From: Mycobacterium sp. Aquia_216
GTDB taxonomy: Bacteria; Actinomycetota; Actinomycetes; Mycobacteriales; Mycobacteriaceae
Reading direction: 5' to 3'
DNA: 64,000 bases
Assembly: GCF_026723865.1 (NCBI RefSeq)
Contig: NZ_CP113529.1
Coordinates: 2,480,001 to 2,544,000 of the forward strand
The position numbers and the translations under genes were made by a program. Shown here in pieces: positions 16,919 through 26,099 of the stretch. Each line of letters begins with the position of its first letter. Position 1 is the stretch's first letter. The notes under the pieces were generated by a model. It was given only the letters and a program-made list of their open reading frames with translations, made no database searches and had not been told where the DNA came from.

Positions 16919-17893
16919 TTAAGCCGGGTCGTCGTCGTCGCGCTTCTTCTCGGCCTGCTGGGCTAGGAATCGCTCGAACTCGGCGCCAAGCTCGTCGCCG
17001 CTAGGCAGGTCTTCGTCGTGCGTTAGTAACGACCTGTTCTCCTGAGCGTCGATGAAGGCATCGTACTGGCGCTCGAGTGCAGCCACCACTTGAGCGACCT
17101 CGGCACTCGCCTCGACCTGCTCGTCGATCTTGGCCCGGATCTCGGCCGCTGCCTCGGTCAGCGCGGCCAGCGGTAGCTCCAGCGAGCCGGTCTTGGCCAC
17201 CTGCTCGAGCAACGCCTGGGCACCGGCGGGGTAGTCGGTCTGCGTCAGGTAATGCGGGACGTGGACGGTGAAACCGACCACCTCGTGCCCGTGCTGAGCC
17301 ATCCGGTACTCCAGCAGGTTGGACGCGCTGCCGGGGACCTGGATCTCGGAGATCCACGGCTGAAAATCGGTGATCAACTCGCGGTTGTTGGAGTGCGCGG
17401 TCAGGGTGATGGGACGTGTGTGCGGCACCGCCATCGGGACGGTGCCCAGGCCGATGGTCTGCCGCACGCCCAGCCGCTCGGCCAGCAGGCGCACCGCCGT
17501 GATGAACCGCTCCCACTTGAGATCCGGTTCCATGCCGGCCAGTAACAGGAATGGGGTGCCGATGCTGTCGCGCATCGCATACAGGCTCAGCTCCGGGTCG
17601 TCGTAGTTGGTGAAGTGATCGGTCTTGAACGTCATCATCGGCCGGCGCGACCGGTAGTCCAGCAGCTCGTCGATCGCGAACGACGCGACCAGCTCGGTGT
17701 CCAGGGCCGCTTTCAGGTGGGTAGCGGCCAGTCGTATCGCGTGGCCGGCGTCCGAGAAGCCTTCCAAAGCGTGCACCAGCACCGGGCCGCGGCCGTCCGA
17801 TGTCACCAACTGGGGCGCCGGAAACTCCAGCTCGTACATGCCGGGTTGTCCCGGCTGGTAGTACAGGTCGTCGTCGTTGTGCTCGTTGGACAT
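16919..17893 (-). CDS. PAC2-family protein (Rv2714-like)
   Basis: 324 aa from ATG 17893, with GGAGG about nine bases upstream. PAC2 (proteasome-assembly-chaperone-like) signatures: 'VHALEGFSDAGHAIRLAATHL', 'RRPMMTFKTDHFTNYDDPELSLY', 'LLAGMEPDLKWERF', and 'GLGTVPMAVPHTRPITLTAHS'. The C-terminal ~70 residues are charged and helical ('IRAKIDEQVEASAEVAQVVAALERQYDAF'). The exact role in mycobacteria is unknown; these bacteria do possess a 20S proteasome, but no direct link is shown here. Likely co-transcribed with the downstream alpha/beta-hydrolase. Confidence 0.88.
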   Translation of the reverse strand: MSNEHNDDDLYYQPGQPGMYELEFPAPQLVTSDGRGPVLVHALEGFSDAGHAIRLAATHLKAALDTELVASFAIDELLDYRSRRPMMTFKTDHFTNYDDPELSLYAMRDSIGTPFLLLAGMEPDLKWERFITAVRLLAERLGVRQTIGLGTVPMAVPHTRPITLTAHSNNRELITDFQPWISEIQVPGSASNLLEYRMAQHGHEVVGFTVHVPHYLTQTDYPAGAQALLEQVAKTGSLELPLAALTEAAAEIRAKIDEQVEASAEVAQVVAALERQYDAFIDAQENRSLLTHDEDLPSGDELGAEFERFLAQQAEKKRDDDDPA

Positions 17894-18101
17894 CGGGTTT
17901 TGCCTCCTCCCGGGGGTCTCTCCAGGGTGCCTTAACCAGTGTCCCCCGAATTTATAGGCACCCATAATCGAAACAGGATGACGCTCGAACGTAATCCGGA
18001 CGGAACAATTCCGGGGGCACCGGATCTCCCAGAAATCTACAGCGGCAGCGCGATGCGTCGAATTCAGCTTCCATCGGCGTGGTCGGGCATGATGGAAATC
18101 G

Positions 18102-18923
18102 ATGCGCGTCCCGATGCTGCTGCTCTGCCCGATTGTCGGCCTCGCGACGTTACTGGCGTCGTGCGGTCGCCCGGTGCTGCACGTCTCGGTACCTACCGGA
18201 ACGCCGGCACCGAAAACGAGCAACTCGGTGCAGCGCCTCAGCCAGCCCGAGCCGGGCGCGGTTGCGGAGCCGGTGGATCCGGACCGGCGGGTGGGAGCAA
18301 TTTTTTTGGACGGCAGCGCCCAGCATGTGTGCACGGGCTCGGTGCTGCATTCCACGGCCGGCAACCTGGTGCTGACCGCCGCGCACTGCCTGGCCGGAGC
18401 TGCCCAGATCACTTTCGTGCCCGGTCTGTCCGGTGATGGGGCGCCCCCGGATCTCTGGACGGCCGACAACGTCTATTTGGATCCGCGCTGGGTGGCCAGC
18501 AAAGATCCGCACGCCGACTACGCAATCGCGCGGGTCAACAGCGACCACGGTGGTTCGGTGGAGTCGCGCGCGGGATTGGCGCTGACCCTGGGCATGGCCC
18601 CGCCGCCCAGCAGTCACGTCACCGTCGTCGGGTATCCGAGCGGCGTGGGCGGCTCGCCGATCGGCTGCCAGGGCAGCACCGCGGTGACCGACGGCGGATT
18701 TCCCTCACTGGTCTGCCAAGGGCTCGTCGGCGGCACCAGCGGCGCGCCGTGGGTCAGCGGCACCACCGTCGTCGGCCTGATCGGTGGACTCGAACGCGGG
18801 GGATGCGCCGAGAACGTGTCCTACTCCGCACCGTTCGACGAACACATCACCGAGCTACTGGCCCGCGCCGAGGCCGGTGGCCCGGGCGATACGGTGCCGG
18901 TCGACTTGGACGACACCTGCTAG
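18102..18923 (+). CDS. Trypsin-like serine protease, predicted lipoprotein
   Basis: 273 aa. The signal peptide ends in a lipobox 'LLASC' with Cys21 as acylation site, so the protein should be tethered to the outer face of the membrane. A Pro/Ser-rich spacer (~22-62) precedes a chymotrypsin-fold domain. The triad is intact: His95 in 'VLTAAHC', Asp139 in 'HADYAIARV' and Ser213 in 'GGTSGAPW'. Cys pairs (77/96 and 189/205) could form disulfides. The gene lies alone between the PAC2 gene (divergent) and sthA (convergent); in H37Rv these two are adjacent, by memory. The weak ribosome-binding site makes the start less certain. Confidence 0.85.
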   Translation: MRVPMLLLCPIVGLATLLASCGRPVLHVSVPTGTPAPKTSNSVQRLSQPEPGAVAEPVDPDRRVGAIFLDGSAQHVCTGSVLHSTAGNLVLTAAHCLAGAAQITFVPGLSGDGAPPDLWTADNVYLDPRWVASKDPHADYAIARVNSDHGGSVESRAGLALTLGMAPPPSSHVTVVGYPSGVGGSPIGCQGSTAVTDGGFPSLVCQGLVGGTSGAPWVSGTTVVGLIGGLERGGCAENVSYSAPFDEHITELLARAEAGGPGDTVPVDLDDTC

Positions 18924-19002
18924 ACCCGATGGGGGCGAGCCTCCCGCAAGCGGCAGGTGCCCCATTCGCCCGGCGTCGCCGCGCCCGCGATCGCCGCTGA
19001 CG

Positions 19003-20409
19003 TCAGCGGCGGAATTGGTTGAGCGCGCGCACCTTGTTCATCACGTCGAGTGCGGCCACCTTGTAAGCCTCGGAGAACGTCGGGTAGTTGAACACCGCGT
19101 CGACCAGATATTCGACGGTGCCGCCGCATCCCATCACCGCCTGCCCGATGTGCACCATCTCGGTCGCGCTGGTGCCGAAGATGTGCACCCCGAGCAGCTT
19201 GAGGTCGTCGGTGGACACCAGCAGTTTGAGCATGCCGTAGGAGTCGCCGGCGATTTGGCCGCGGGCCAGCTCCCGGTAGCGGGCCATGCCCACCTCGTAG
19301 GGGATCGAGTCCTTGGTCAGCTCCACCTCTGTGGCGCCGACGTAGGAGACCTCGGGAATGGAATAGATGCCGATCGGCTGCAGGTCGGTGATGCCTTCGC
19401 ACGCTTCGCCGAACGCGTGGTAGGCGGCCAGCCGCCCCTGCTCCATCGAGGTGGCGGCCAGTGCGGGAAAGCCGATGACGTCGCCGACGGCGTAGATGTG
19501 GGGCACCTTGGTCTGGAAATAGTCGTCGACGAAGATCCGGCCGCGGTTATCGGCCTCCAGCTCGGCGTTGTGCAGATCGAGGTGGTCGGTCTGTCCTTGC
19601 CGCCCGGCGGAATACATCACCGTCTCGGCGGGAATCTGCTTGCCGCTGGCCAGGGTCGTGACGGTGCCCGCGGCGCCGACGTCGACCGCGGTCACCTCCT
19701 CGCCGAACCGGAACGTCACCGCCAGGTCGCGCAGGTGGAACTTGAGTGCCTCGATGACCTCGGGATCGCAGAAGTCGAGCATGTCCCTGCGCTTTTCCAC
19801 GACGGTGACCTTGGTGCCCAGCGCGGCGAACATCGACGCGTACTCGATGCCGATCACGCCGGCGCCGACGACGACCATCGAGGTGGGCAGTGTCTTGAGG
19901 TCGAGGATCCCGTCGGAGTCGAGCACTCGGTCTTCGTCGAACTCCACCCCGGACGGCCGTGCCGGCCTGGTGCCGGTGGCGATCACGACGTATTTGCCGC
20001 TGATGGTTAGCTTTTCGCGTCGGGACGGGTCTTCGATCTCGATGGTGTGCGGGTCGATGAACCGGCCGTGCCCGATCAGCAGGTCGATCCGGTTGCGCAT
20101 CAATTGGTTGCGCACGACGTCGACTTCCTTGCCGATCACGTGCTGGGTGCGGGCGAGCAGGTCGGCCGGGGTGATCTTTTCTTTGACGCGGTAGCTTGCG
20201 CCGTAGAGCTCCCGTTGGCTCATCCCGGTGAGGTAGAGCACCGCTTCGCGCAACGTCTTCGACGGAATGGTGCCGGTTTGGACGCACACGCCGCCCAGCA
20301 TTTGGCCGCGCTCAATGATCGCGACGGATTTGCCGAGCTTGGCCGAGGCGATGGCGGCCTTCTGGCCGCCGGGCCCCGAGCCGATCACGACCATGTCGTA
20401 TTCCTGCAT
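19003..20409 (-). CDS. sthA: Soluble pyridine nucleotide transhydrogenase SthA
   Basis: 468 aa from ATG 20409. Flavoprotein that exchanges hydride between NADPH and NAD+, balancing the two pools. The FAD motif is '[20 protein letters not shown]'. The redox-site region reads '[20 protein letters not shown]', with only one Cys where disulfide reductases have CxxxxC, as expected for SthA. The NAD(P) motif is '[20 protein letters not shown]', and '[13 protein letters not shown]' and the C-terminal dimerisation domain are present. Residues further upstream in the open frame are not conserved in character, so the internal ATG is used. Confidence 0.95.
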   Translation of the reverse strand: MQEYDMVVIGSGPGGQKAAIASAKLGKSVAIIERGQMLGGVCVQTGTIPSKTLREAVLYLTGMSQRELYGASYRVKEKITPADLLARTQHVIGKEVDVVRNQLMRNRIDLLIGHGRFIDPHTIEIEDPSRREKLTISGKYVVIATGTRPARPSGVEFDEDRVLDSDGILDLKTLPTSMVVVGAGVIGIEYASMFAALGTKVTVVEKRRDMLDFCDPEVIEALKFHLRDLAVTFRFGEEVTAVDVGAAGTVTTLASGKQIPAETVMYSAGRQGQTDHLDLHNAELEADNRGRIFVDDYFQTKVPHIYAVGDVIGFPALAATSMEQGRLAAYHAFGEACEGITDLQPIGIYSIPEVSYVGATEVELTKDSIPYEVGMARYRELARGQIAGDSYGMLKLLVSTDDLKLLGVHIFGTSATEMVHIGQAVMGCGGTVEYLVDAVFNYPTFSEAYKVAALDVMNKVRALNQFRR

Positions 20410-20523
20410 CGATCCCATGCGATAGACGATAGAGCCCACAGTCGAGACTTTCTCCACAGACGATGGGCCCGACTGGGGTGCGCGAGCGCAGTCTGACGGT
20501 GGCGGCCATCAGCGTTGGGCCTC

Positions 20524-21582
20524 ATGACACCGCATTCACCCGATTTCGAACTGAACCGCCCCGGCGCGCTGATCGCCGCGCTACCCGCCGTTCTTGGCTT
20601 CGTTCCGGAGAATTCATTGGTCTTGGTGTCGTTGGACCGTGGCGAACTCGGCGCGGTGATGCGGGTCGACCTCTGCGCCGAACTTGCCGACCGGGTCGGA
20701 CACCTTGTCGAGGTTGCCGCCGCGGCGGCGCCCGAGGCCGCGATAGCCGTGATCGTCGACGAGGACGGCGCCCACTGTCCGCAATGCAACGAGGAGTACC
20801 GGCAGCTGTGCGCGATGCTGGCAGAGGTGTTGTCGGAGCACAACATTGAGCTGTGGGCGGCACATGTGGTGGACCGGGTGGCCCGCGGCGGACGCTGGCA
20901 TTGCGTCGACGGCTGCGGCTCGTGCGGCACGGTCGACGATCCGTCGGCGTCACCGCTGGCCGCCGCGGCCGTGCTGGAAGGCCGGCGGCTCTATTCGCGT
21001 CGCGCCGACCTGCAGGCCGTGGTGGCCGTCGAGGATCCGGCCCGCAGTGCCGCGCTGGCCGGTGTCCTGACCCGGCAGGCGGCCGTGCGCGCGCAGGCGC
21101 ATCGAGCGGATCCGGCGGGTTGCGGCCGCCGCGATGTGGAGGCCGCGTTGGCCGCGGCCGGCCGCGTCGGCGGCGGGCGATCACTGTCGGACACCGAACT
21201 GGTCGCGCTGGGCTGTGCGCTGCACGACGTGGCGGTGCGCGATACGTTGTACGCCCTGGCGGTCGGCGAGAAGGCCGTTGAAGCCGAGACGTTGTGGGCG
21301 TCGCTGGCCCGCACCCTGCCGGCGCCGTGGCGCGTCGAGGCGTTGGTGTTGCTGGCGTTCAGTGCGTACGTTCGCGGCGACGGCCCGCTGGCCGGGGTGT
21401 CACTGGAGGCGGCGTTGCGGTGCGATCCGGACCATCGGATGGCGGGCATGCTGGATACGGCGCTGCAGTCCGGTCTGCGACCGGAGCAGATCCGTGAACT
21501 CGCGGCGACCGGTTACCGGCTGGCCAAGCGACTCGGCGTGCAACTGCCGCCACAGCGGGTTTTCGGCCGCTGCGCGGGCTAG
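20524..21582 (+). CDS. DUF4192 domain-containing protein (Rv2712c-like)
   Basis: 352 aa from ATG 20524 (TTG 20515 possible). N-terminal 'LNRPGALIAALPAVLGFVPENSLVLVSL' is the DUF4192 signature. The middle contains 'WHCVDGCGSCGTVDDPSASPLAAAAVLEGR' with two close Cys, and the C-terminus is TPR-like ('LLAFSAYVRGDGPLAGVSLEAALRCDPDHRMAGML'). The family is common in actinobacteria and has no established biochemical function. Convergent with ideR. Confidence 0.85.
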   Translation: MTPHSPDFELNRPGALIAALPAVLGFVPENSLVLVSLDRGELGAVMRVDLCAELADRVGHLVEVAAAAAPEAAIAVIVDEDGAHCPQCNEEYRQLCAMLAEVLSEHNIELWAAHVVDRVARGGRWHCVDGCGSCGTVDDPSASPLAAAAVLEGRRLYSRRADLQAVVAVEDPARSAALAGVLTRQAAVRAQAHRADPAGCGRRDVEAALAAAGRVGGGRSLSDTELVALGCALHDVAVRDTLYALAVGEKAVEAETLWASLARTLPAPWRVEALVLLAFSAYVRGDGPLAGVSLEAALRCDPDHRMAGMLDTALQSGLRPEQIRELAATGYRLAKRLGVQLPPQRVFGRCAG

Positions 21583-21643
21583 GGCTTGGCGGGATGGCCC
21601 CACTCCTCAGCGGCCGTCACCGGCCGCGTCGTCGCGAGCCGAG

Positions 21644-22333
21644 TCAGACCTTCTCGACCTTGACCGCGTGTGCCATCTCGTTCGGCAGGGTGACGTTCTC
21701 GTGCCCGGGTATCAGGATGGTGACCCCCACGGCCCCGGTTTCGACGGTGACGCGCGCGTTGGGCACCACGCCGGCGTCCTTGAGCCGCGTGATCAGATCG
21801 ATGTCGCCCTGCACGTGCTCGGTCAGCTGGCGGACGACGACGGCGACCGGCGATCCGGCCGGCAACTCGGTCAGCCGCACCAGGTTGACGTCTTCGGCGC
21901 CGGAATCAGGACCCAATCCCAGGTCCACCAAACCGGGAATCGGGTTGCCGAACGGGGAAGTGGTCGGGTTGTTGAGCACCTTCACCAGCCGGCGCTCGAC
22001 ATCGTCGCTCATCACGTGTTCCCACCGACATGCCTCGGCGTGCACTTCCTCCCACGGCAACCCGATGACGTCGACCAGCAGTCGCTCGGCGAGGCGGTGC
22101 TTGCGCATCACGGCGATGGCCAGGGACCTGCCCTTGTCGGTGAGTTCTAGGTGCCGGTCGCCGGCCACGTGGAGCAAACCGTCGCGCTCCATCCGGGAGA
22201 CGGTTTGGCTGACGGTCGGCCCGCTCTGGTCGAGCCGTTCGGCGATCCTGGCACGCAGCGGCGTGACGCCCTCTTCTTCGAGGTCGTAGATGGTCCGCAG
22301 GTACATCTCGGTGGTATCAACCAGGTCGTTCAT
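21644..22333 (-). CDS. ideR: Iron-dependent regulator IdeR
   Basis: 229 aa. DtxR-family Fe2+-responsive repressor of siderophore genes and activator of iron-storage genes. N-terminal winged helix 'TPLRARIAERLDQSGPTVSQTVSRMERDGLL'. Metal ligands are all visible: Met10, Cys102, Glu105 and His106 (primary site), and His79, Glu83 and His98 (ancillary site). The C-terminal SH3-like domain (~150-229) is present. Lies downstream of sigB in the same direction, 143 bases away with a strong hairpin between, so it probably has read-through plus its own promoter. Confidence 0.97.
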   Translation of the reverse strand: MNDLVDTTEMYLRTIYDLEEEGVTPLRARIAERLDQSGPTVSQTVSRMERDGLLHVAGDRHLELTDKGRSLAIAVMRKHRLAERLLVDVIGLPWEEVHAEACRWEHVMSDDVERRLVKVLNNPTTSPFGNPIPGLVDLGLGPDSGAEDVNLVRLTELPAGSPVAVVVRQLTEHVQGDIDLITRLKDAGVVPNARVTVETGAVGVTILIPGHENVTLPNEMAHAVKVEKV

Positions 22334-22404
22334 TCAGCACCCTCCATTGACGCCGAGTCTACTTGGCCAGCTGCCGAAATGGGTTCAACGCTTCCTAGGC
22401 AAGT

Positions 22405-22438
22405 AGTATGCCCGCCGCGCGTTTGCGGCGGGCATACT
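22405..22438 (-). terminator. Perfect 14-bp stem-loop between sigB and ideR
   Basis: Arms AGTATGCCCGCCGC and GCGGCGGGCATACT flank a 6-nt loop (22419-22424). There is no U-tract on either strand, matching the I-shaped hairpins often seen at mycobacterial 3' ends. It is 39 bases past the sigB stop and probably terminates or attenuates sigB transcription before ideR. Confidence 0.65.
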
Positions 22439-22476
22439 GTCCTGCTACTGCTGGGTGGGCTGCCTGGGTCGGCGGC

Positions 22477-23439
22477 TCAGCTCGCGTACGAGCGCAGCCG
22501 ATCGGCGCGTTCTCCGTTGCGCAGCTTGGCCATCACGTCGCGCTCGATCTGACGGACCCGCTCGCGGGACAGACCGAACAGCTTGCCGATCTGATCCAGC
22601 GTGCGCGGCTGTCCGTCGTCCAGGCCGAAACGCAGCCGGATCACCTGGTGCTCACGTTCGTCGAGAGTGGCCAGCACGCTGCGGATGTCGGTATGCAGCA
22701 GCTCGGCGATCACCGCGTTTTCCGCGGACATCGCTTCGGCGTCCTCGATGAAGTCGCCCAACGGGGCTTCTTCCTCGGAGCCGACCGGCATGTCCAGGCT
22801 TACCGGGTCGCGGCTGTGCTCGAGCAGATCGTTGATCTTCTCGACCGGGATTCCGGACTCGTTGGCCAGTTCCTCGTCGGTGGCTTCACGTCCCAGGTTC
22901 TGGTGCATCTCCCGCTTGATCCGCGCCAGCTTGTTGACCTGCTCGACGAGGTGAACGGGCAGCCGGATGGTGCGGCTCTGGTCGGCCATGCCGCGGGTGA
23001 TGGCCTGACGGATCCACCACGTCGCGTACGTCGAGAACTTGAATCCCTTTGTGTAGTCGAACTTTTCCATCGCACGGATCAGACCGAGGTTGCCCTCCTG
23101 AATCAGGTCGAGCAACGGCATCCCCCGGCCGGTGTAGCGCTTGGCCAGCGAGACCACCAGCCGCAGGTTTGCTTCCAGCAAGTGGCGGCGCGCCGCCTGA
23201 CCATCACGAACGACGGCGGCAAGATCGCGTTTGCGGTTCTCGCCGAGGCGTTTACGCGTTGCGAGCAGATGCTCGGCATACAGTCCGGCCTCGATGCGCT
23301 TCGCCAGCTCGACTTCGTCCGCGGCGGTCAGCAACGCCGTCTTCCCGATGCCGTTCAGATATACGCGCACGAGGTCCGCTGCAGGGCTCTGAGCATCTAG
23401 ATCGCTGGTGTCGATCCTGCCTGTGATGGCATTCGCCAT
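22477..23439 (-). CDS. sigB: RNA polymerase sigma factor SigB
   Basis: 320 aa. Group-2 sigma factor for stress and stationary phase. Regions: 1.2 '[31 protein letters not shown]'; 2.1-2.4 '[24 protein letters not shown]' through '[24 protein letters not shown]'; 3 with '[22 protein letters not shown]'; 4.2 '[29 protein letters not shown]'. It lacks the long acidic N-terminus of SigA. An ECF-type promoter lies 40-66 bases upstream. The sigB-ideR order is conserved in mycobacteria. Confidence 0.96.
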   Translation of the reverse strand: MANAITGRIDTSDLDAQSPAADLVRVYLNGIGKTALLTAADEVELAKRIEAGLYAEHLLATRKRLGENRKRDLAAVVRDGQAARRHLLEANLRLVVSLAKRYTGRGMPLLDLIQEGNLGLIRAMEKFDYTKGFKFSTYATWWIRQAITRGMADQSRTIRLPVHLVEQVNKLARIKREMHQNLGREATDEELANESGIPVEKINDLLEHSRDPVSLDMPVGSEEEAPLGDFIEDAEAMSAENAVIAELLHTDIRSVLATLDEREHQVIRLRFGLDDGQPRTLDQIGKLFGLSRERVRQIERDVMAKLRNGERADRLRSYAS

Positions 23440-23478
23440 GGCGGCCTCCCGATTGGCTTTGTAGCTGTCATAGTGTGT

Positions 23479-23505
23479 AACGACAGATCAGGCCTGAGAG
23501 TTCCC
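23479..23505 (-). promoter_or_regulatory. SigE/SigH-type ECF promoter of sigB
   Basis: On the minus strand GGGAACT (23505-23499) is followed after 16 bases by CGTT (23482-23479). This matches the mycobacterial ECF consensus GGGAACY-N15/16-CGTT exactly. In M. tuberculosis sigB is transcribed from such a promoter under surface and oxidative stress. Confidence 0.8.
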
Positions 23506-23588
23506 ATCCGGTCGCCATCTCACACGCCTTGACGTGCACAAATGTGCCGACGACCTGAGAATGTCCTGAGAAGAGCGCTCAGTGACCG

Positions 23589-23996
23589 TCAGACGGAACC
23601 GGCGTCGTACCCGGAGCCTGGGGAGTGGTGTCGTGGCTCGGGGTGACGCCGAGCCTCGATCGCGGGCCGTTCGGCCGTCGGGAACAGCGGAGTGCGCCGC
23701 CGGTCATCGTCGAACCGCCGAGGTTCGCCGGAGGCGCGCGGCGGGCGGTCGTTCGCGATCAGCACGGCCATCCAGGGCAGGGGCAGCGATACGGCGATGA
23801 TCGCCAACGAGATCAGGCCGTTGTGCCAGGCGCCATAGGCGAGGGCCGCCAGGATCAGCGCAGGAACCCGAAAGGACATCAGGGTCAGGTACTTACGCAC
23901 CCGCGCGCGATGCTGCTCCTCGTATGAGGGCTCGGCGGCGGTAATGAGCACCGGGTGCCCATTGTCGTCGAACCCCAGATCGGAGCCGCGCTTCAT
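23589..23996 (-). CDS. DUF3099 membrane protein (Rv2709-like)
   Basis: 135 aa from ATG 23996. A short acidic N-terminus ('GFDDNGHPVLITAAEPSYEE') is followed by two adjacent hydrophobic helices, 'YLTLMSFRVPALILAALAYG' (~40-58) and 'NGLISLAIIAVSLPLPWMAV' (~62-81). A charged Arg/Pro-rich cytosolic tail follows. This matches the small two-helix DUF3099 family found near sigB in mycobacteria. Function unknown. Divergent from the DUF3039 gene. Confidence 0.8.
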   Translation of the reverse strand: MKRGSDLGFDDNGHPVLITAAEPSYEEQHRARVRKYLTLMSFRVPALILAALAYGAWHNGLISLAIIAVSLPLPWMAVLIANDRPPRASGEPRRFDDDRRRTPLFPTAERPAIEARRHPEPRHHSPGSGYDAGSV

Positions 23997-24072
23997 CACT
24001 CCACTGTCCCACACCCGACCGATTCCGGCGCAGCCGGTTTTCGGTGCAGCTGGGCAGTGCACAATATGGGGT

Positions 24073-24312
24073 ATGCAGACGCAGACGATCGAACGCACCG
24101 ACGCCGACGAACGCGTCGACGACGGGACCGGCAGCGACACTCCCAAGTACTTCCATTACGTCAAGAAGGACAAGATCGCCGAGAGCGCGGTGATGGGTAG
24201 CCACGTGGTCGCGTTGTGCGGTGAGGTTTTTCCCGTGACGCGGGCAGCCAAGCCGGGTTCACCGGTGTGCCCGGATTGCAAGAAGGTTTACGAGCAGCTC
24301 AAGAAGGGCTGA
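24073..24312 (+). CDS. DUF3039 zinc-ribbon-like small protein (Rv2708c-like)
   Basis: 79 aa. The core 'KYFHYVKKDKIAESAVMGSHVVALCGEVFPVTRAAKPGSPVCPDCKKVYEQL' is the DUF3039 domain. It contains a Cys at 'ALCGE', a CPDC pair and a His, a possible metal site. Function unknown; conserved in actinobacteria. Start ATG 24073 in 'GGGGTATG'. The stop TGA directly abuts the stop of the convergent BrkB gene (24312/24313). Confidence 0.8.
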   Translation: MQTQTIERTDADERVDDGTGSDTPKYFHYVKKDKIAESAVMGSHVVALCGEVFPVTRAAKPGSPVCPDCKKVYEQLKKG

Positions 24313-25317
24313 TCAGGCCGGCGGCTCTGCCGGCTCGACATCGCGTTGCTGTGTGGCCGGATTCGTCGTCACGGGATTCGACAACGATGCCGCCGTTCGC
24401 TTCAGGGCGGGCGAACGCGCGAACAACCAGTTGCGCAGCCGGTGCGCGTGCGTCCGGGGCGCGGGGAATTCTTCTTGGACCGCCGCATTGAGTTCGGCAC
24501 CGAGCATGATCGCGAAGCCGCCGAAAAATGCGAACAACAGAAACGCGATCGGCGTGGACAGCGCGCCGTAGGTGTAGCCGGTGCTGGTGATCCACCGCAA
24601 GTAGACGCGCAGGCCCAGGGTCGCGATCACGAACACCGCGGTGGCCAGGATGGCGCCGATGGCCAGCCGATGCGTCGGCAGCGGTTCGGGCAGTGACACC
24701 CGATACAGGATGACGACCCCGATCATCAGCCCGAGGGCCAGCGCCGGGTAGTAGCCGTAACGCAGCACGTTGGCCAGGGAGTCCGGGATGTGCTCGGACA
24801 CCGTGCGGGGGCCCACGACCAGTACCGGTGCGGTCACCACGGCGGCCACCAGCCCCACCACGTACAGGAACAACGCGAAAAACCGCTGCCGCACCGGATG
24901 ACGCAGCGGCGTCTGATCGTGCGCCTCGACCACTGAGTCGACGAACGCCGACACGGCCGACGACCCCGCCCACAGCGACAACAAGAAACCGAGCGAGACG
25001 ACCTCGCCGCGGGCGTGCGCCGTGATGTCGCGGACGGTGGGCTCGATGATCTCGTTGACCACACTGCTGGAAAACAGACTGTGCGCCGCTGAGATTGCGC
25101 TCTTCTCAATGCTGGGCAGGGCGTCCGGGCCGAAAAGCGGTGCGACGTAGGCCAAACTGCCGAGCATCCCCAACAGCAGTGGCGGGGTGGACAGCGCCGA
25201 CCAGAAACCCGCCTGCGCGGACTCGGCGAAGATCGAGTCGTCCCAGCTCTTTACCAGAGCCCTCTTGCTGATTCGCCAAATGTGGTGGCGCGACGGCTTT
25301 GCGGTCTGCTCGCTCAT
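24313..25317 (-). CDS. YihY/BrkB-family integral membrane protein (Rv2707-like)
   Basis: 334 aa. Six hydrophobic helices in the YihY/UPF0761 pattern: 'SALSTPPLLLGMLGSLAYVA', 'VVSLGFLLSLWAGSSAVSAF', 'FFALFLYVVGLVAAVVTAPV', 'VLRYGYYPALALGLMIGVVI', 'LAIGAILATAVFVIATLGLRVY' and 'TPIAFLLFAFFGGFAIMLGA', then 'ELNAAVQEEFP', a family hallmark. Once annotated as RNase BN; now regarded as a transporter-like family of unknown substrate. A Gln/Thr/Pro-rich C-terminal tail is cytosolic. Confidence 0.85.
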   Translation of the reverse strand: MSEQTAKPSRHHIWRISKRALVKSWDDSIFAESAQAGFWSALSTPPLLLGMLGSLAYVAPLFGPDALPSIEKSAISAAHSLFSSSVVNEIIEPTVRDITAHARGEVVSLGFLLSLWAGSSAVSAFVDSVVEAHDQTPLRHPVRQRFFALFLYVVGLVAAVVTAPVLVVGPRTVSEHIPDSLANVLRYGYYPALALGLMIGVVILYRVSLPEPLPTHRLAIGAILATAVFVIATLGLRVYLRWITSTGYTYGALSTPIAFLLFAFFGGFAIMLGAELNAAVQEEFPAPRTHAHRLRNWLFARSPALKRTAASLSNPVTTNPATQQRDVEPAEPPA

Positions 25318-25383
25318 ACGGGTCCAGCATTACCGACGAGTTCGCCCACACCTCACATTGTGAGTGGGTGAGTTTCGCTGGAC

Positions 25384-25569
25384 CTAGCTTTCGCTGACCT
25401 CCAGCACGGCGGCGAGTTCGACGAGCCTCGCCTCGTGCTCGTTCGCGTGATGTTGGCAGAAGAGAAGCTCGGCTCCAGAAGGCAGCTTGGCGCGTACACG
25501 AGCTGCGGCACCGCAGCGATCGCAGCGGTCGGCTCGAGTCAGCTCGCGTGTTGTCAGAGTTGCATTCAT
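25384..25569 (-). CDS. DUF7455-type small zinc-ribbon protein
   Basis: 61 aa. 'ADRCDRCGAAARVRAKLPSGAELLFCQHHANEH' gives a CxxC pair followed by C-x-H-H, a compact zinc-binding pattern shared by small actinobacterial proteins near sigA. Start ATG 25569 has GGAGAA eight bases upstream on the minus strand. An overlapping plus-strand ORF of 85 codons matches the length of the annotated Rv2706c, but the minus-strand frame has the clear metal motif and is preferred. Confidence 0.75.
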   Translation of the reverse strand: MNATLTTRELTRADRCDRCGAAARVRAKLPSGAELLFCQHHANEHEARLVELAAVLEVSES

Positions 25570-25703
25570 GGGCTTCTCCGTTCTCGTGTGTCCACTTTCT
25601 CAGACGTTCGGCGTTTTAGCGTTGTTCCCCGATCGTTATCGGGTGTGTCGTTTCTCACGGGTTTGTCGACCCTCGGAAGGTGGGCGCTTTAAGGTGACCG
25701 ATC

Positions 25704-26099
25704 GTGGTCTCAGCTCCTGACGTACTGGTGCATTTGTGTGCGGTCGACGAGTGGTCTCGCGCCCGCGAGCGCGGCGCGATCCACCCCCCGGCGCCGGGGG
25801 CGGACGGCACTGCCCCGTTCATCCATCTCTCGGCGCCTGAGCAGGTGCATCTGCCCGCGAACCGGCTCTTCCGCGGGCGCCGGGATTTGTTGCTACTGCA
25901 CATCGACCCGGCTTTGCTGGACGCGCCGGTGCGTTGGGAGCCGGGCGTGCCAACCGATCCGGAGGCGATGCTGTTCCCGCACCTGTACGGGCCGCTGCCG
26001 GTCGCCGCTGTGAAATGGGTCACCGTTTATGTGCCGGGGCCAGGGGGAATCTTCGCGCCGGTCGCCGGTGCTCAGGACCCTTCTCGGGACCCTAGGTAG
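25704..26099 (+). CDS. DUF952 domain-containing protein (Rv2705c-like)
   Basis: 131 aa from GTG 25704. DUF952 motifs: 'LVHLCAVDEWSRARERGAI', 'PFIHLSAPEQVHLPANRLF' with the conserved FIHLS, 'LLLLHIDPALLDAPVRWE' and 'FPHLYGPLPVAAV'. The fold resembles small ADP-ribosyltransferase-like domains, but activity is untested. Its 3' end overlaps the convergent RidA gene by 28 bases. A TTTAAGGT stretch just upstream may be the -10. Confidence 0.82.
   Translation: MVSAPDVLVHLCAVDEWSRARERGAIHPPAPGADGTAPFIHLSAPEQVHLPANRLFRGRRDLLLLHIDPALLDAPVRWEPGVPTDPEAMLFPHLYGPLPVAAVKWVTVYVPGPGGIFAPVAGAQDPSRDPR

Noticed and set aside
17999..18013. CGGAA-CAA-TTCCG inverted repeat upstream of the protease gene
   Set aside because: Only 5-bp arms and about 90 bases from the start; too weak to call an operator.
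25435..25692. 85-codon plus-strand ORF with the length of annotated Rv2706c
   Set aside because: Overlaps the minus-strand DUF7455 zinc-ribbon gene, which has a convincing metal motif and ribosome-binding site; the plus frame has no recognisable features.
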